Of a stretch of DNA of 64,000 bases, positions 62,498 to 64,000 are shown one piece after another (within the stretch, counting starts at the first letter, position 1; every line of letters starts with the position of its first letter). The notes under the pieces were generated by a model. That model did no database searches and was not told the origin of the DNA. It saw only the letters and a list, made by a program, of their open reading frames with translations. The stretch spans positions 1 to 64,000 of the forward strand of contig JAILDU010000041.1 of the NCBI GenBank assembly GCA_024689005.1, given 5' to 3'. Source of the DNA: Paludibacteraceae bacterium. GTDB taxonomy: Bacteria > Bacteroidota > Bacteroidia > Bacteroidales > Paludibacteraceae. The translations under genes were made by a program, and so were the position numbers.

Positions 62498-63898
62498 TTG
62501 TTAGAAGACTTCATCATAGGACGTATTAAGGCCGAACTGCCATTTGAACCCAACGAAGAAAAAGAGGCTCTATTGCAGGTATTAGGCAGTTTTTTAATAT
62601 CACGCGAACAACAAAAAGCTTTTATCTTACGCGGCTATGCCGGAACAGGTAAAACCAGTGTTGTCAGTGCGTTGGTACGCGCATTGTCCGCACTCAAACA
62701 GCCCTGCGTACTACTCGCACCCACAGGCCGTGCGGCTAAAGTGCTAAGCAGATACTCAGGAATACCGGCATATACTATTCATAAATTCATCTATCGACAA
62801 AACCAATTAGGTCAAGAAGCTTTTTCGCTGAGCGACAATCGACGCACACACACATTGTTTATTGTTGATGAAGCATCCATGTTGTCAGGACATCGAGACA
62901 ATGGAACTTTTGGAAGTGGATGCCTGTTGGACGATCTGGTACGCTTCGTTTACAATGGTCAGGGATGCAGTTTGCTTCTCTTGGGCGATAATGCTCAGTT
63001 ACCACCGGTTGGAAGTCTTGCCAGTCCGGCTCTTGAAGAAGATTATATGAGTCATTACGGGCTCAACGTCAGCAGTTTTGCTCTTACACAAGTGGCTCGA
63101 CAAGCGTTGGATAGCGGCATTCTGTGCGAAGCAACCAAACTGCGAGAAGAACTCAATCAACTCACACCTAACGTCCCTGTAAGCCTAAACGATAACAAAC
63201 GCGACATTATCCGCGTTCCTGGCGAAGAAGTGATTGATACTATTGAGCGTAGTTGGCATGACGTTGGAGCCGAAGAAACACTCATCATCACTCGCAGCAA
63301 CAAAATGACTAACCTCTATAATCAGGGAGTTCGGGCCAGAATACTTTGGAAAGAAGACTTGTTGTCCAATGGAGACCGCGTTATGATCAGCAAAAACAAC
63401 TATTTCTGGGCAAAAGAATACAAAGATTTAGAATTCCTTGCTAATGGAGACATGCTGGAAATCAAGCGCTTAAACAACGAACACGAAATGTATGGATTCC
63501 ATTTTGCCAAAGCTTCGCTGCGTGCTATTGACTACAATTGGGAAATAGACGCTATGGTCTGGTTAGATACGCTAACCACCGACTCTCCGGAAGCCAACTA
63601 TTCACTACAAAAAGAACTCTTTGCACGCGTAGCAGAAGATTATCCGGAGATACGCAACAAGAAAGAATTGGTTAAAAAGGTCTATGAATCACCTTATTAC
63701 AACGCGTTGCAAATCCGATTTGCCTATGCTGTCACATGCCATAAGGCACAAGGTGGGCAGTGGAAACACGTTTATATAGATACTGCCATGAACGACGAAA
63801 GACTCAGCGAAATGGATACTTCGGAGCAACGTGAATATCTGCGTTGGCTATACACAGCAGCCACTCGCGCCACCGAACGTATTTATTTATTGAGATAA
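62498..63898 (+). CDS. RecD/Pif1-like ATP-dependent DNA helicase
   Basis: A 466-residue superfamily 1 helicase. Walker A GYAGTGKT (~46-53), Walker B 'LFIVDEASML', 'LLGDNAQLPPVG', and the C-terminal UvrD_C_2 block 'FAYAVTCHKAQGGQWKHVYI' with 'RWLYTAATRATERIYLL'. The frame opens at GTG 62447, but that lies in the divergent SRP promoter; I choose TTG 62498, which places the conserved 'PFEPNEEKEALL' near the N-terminus. It is the short RecD2-like form common in Bacteroidetes. Confidence 0.9.
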   Translation: MLEDFIIGRIKAELPFEPNEEKEALLQVLGSFLISREQQKAFILRGYAGTGKTSVVSALVRALSALKQPCVLLAPTGRAAKVLSRYSGIPAYTIHKFIYRQNQLGQEAFSLSDNRRTHTLFIVDEASMLSGHRDNGTFGSGCLLDDLVRFVYNGQGCSLLLLGDNAQLPPVGSLASPALEEDYMSHYGLNVSSFALTQVARQALDSGILCEATKLREELNQLTPNVPVSLNDNKRDIIRVPGEEVIDTIERSWHDVGAEETLIITRSNKMTNLYNQGVRARILWKEDLLSNGDRVMISKNNYFWAKEYKDLEFLANGDMLEIKRLNNEHEMYGFHFAKASLRAIDYNWEIDAMVWLDTLTTDSPEANYSLQKELFARVAEDYPEIRNKKELVKKVYESPYYNALQIRFAYAVTCHKAQGGQWKHVYIDTAMNDERLSEMDTSEQREYLRWLYTAATRATERIYLLR

Positions 63899-64000
63899 CT
63901 ACTATTGCCGGACATTAACTAATTCCTTAAATAACTTATCAATGGTTGTGAGAGATACTTGCAATAGAGTTCTTTTTGCAAAAAAGATACCCATTCGCCC

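Overview
The window is bacterial and chromosomal, and it comes from a member of the Bacteroidetes, most likely Bacteroidales. I infer this from the promoter type (TTTG, about 20 bases, TAnnTTTG) in front of at least sixteen transcripts, a V-type ATPase operon carrying a DUF2764 subunit, the DapL/DapF lysine branch, PorD (DUF4835), DUF4831 and DUF3109 genes, MurA with Asp in place of the active-site Cys, and many small lipoproteins. No rRNA, insertion sequence, integrase or CRISPR array was found. One tRNA (Glu, CTC) and one small SRP RNA are present.

Layout. 1-7019 (+): a tightly overlapping run of a TPR protein, ruvX, def, mntP, DUF3109, cinA and an unusual AspT/YidE transporter fused to PD40 repeats and an OmpA domain. 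7020-9632: an accessory, AT-rich island with an Rhs-type toxin tail broken by a stop codon, a probable lipoprotein immunity partner, a degenerate 11-bp repeat array, a tiny Cys/His ORF with its own promoter and terminator, and a field of TGTGAA/TTCACA sites leading to an Xre-type regulator. 10085-12683 (-): lon. 12800-14300: a candidate small RNA, a small lipoprotein and a nitroreductase-like gene. 14302-23562 (-): the V-ATPase operon (E, DUF2764, A, B, D, I, K) followed by fabD, with two lipoprotein genes inserted inside it. 23653-31182 (-): dapF-dapL, a small protein, a frameshifted gene, murB-murA and nadE, which are largely cell-wall precursor and cofactor genes.

31218-41153: tRNA-Glu, a 7-bp repeat array, an outer-membrane protein, menG/ubiE with a Dabb gene, a gene remnant, a membrane protein, a GNAT fusion, a duplicated-domain lipoprotein, groES-groEL and an aminotransferase. 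41208-59329 (+): one long unidirectional run of 14 genes with overlaps or short gaps: ettA, a hemerythrin-LuxR regulator, tilS, aroE, DUF4831, porD, recN, rarA, hemW, pbp1A, a TPR protein, an apparently inactive TraB/GumN protein, an unknown secreted protein and a large amidase-like protein. 59443-64000: rlmD with an in-frame TGA in its SAM motif, a subtilisin-like protease, the SRP RNA on the minus strand and a RecD/Pif1-like helicase.

The least expected structures are (1) degenerate tandem arrays with an 11-bp period at several unrelated loci, one of them inside hemW, plus a 7-bp array after the tRNA; (2) the transporter-PD40-OmpA fusion; (3) a TATnTCA extension of the -33 promoter element, and near-identical promoters for tRNA-Glu and SRP RNA; (4) the small Cys/His gene and Xre regulator joined by repeated TGTGAA sites; and (5) a small domain shared by a stand-alone protein and a GNAT fusion, each next to an 11-bp array. 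All functional calls come from reading the sequence and remembered family knowledge; no searches were run.
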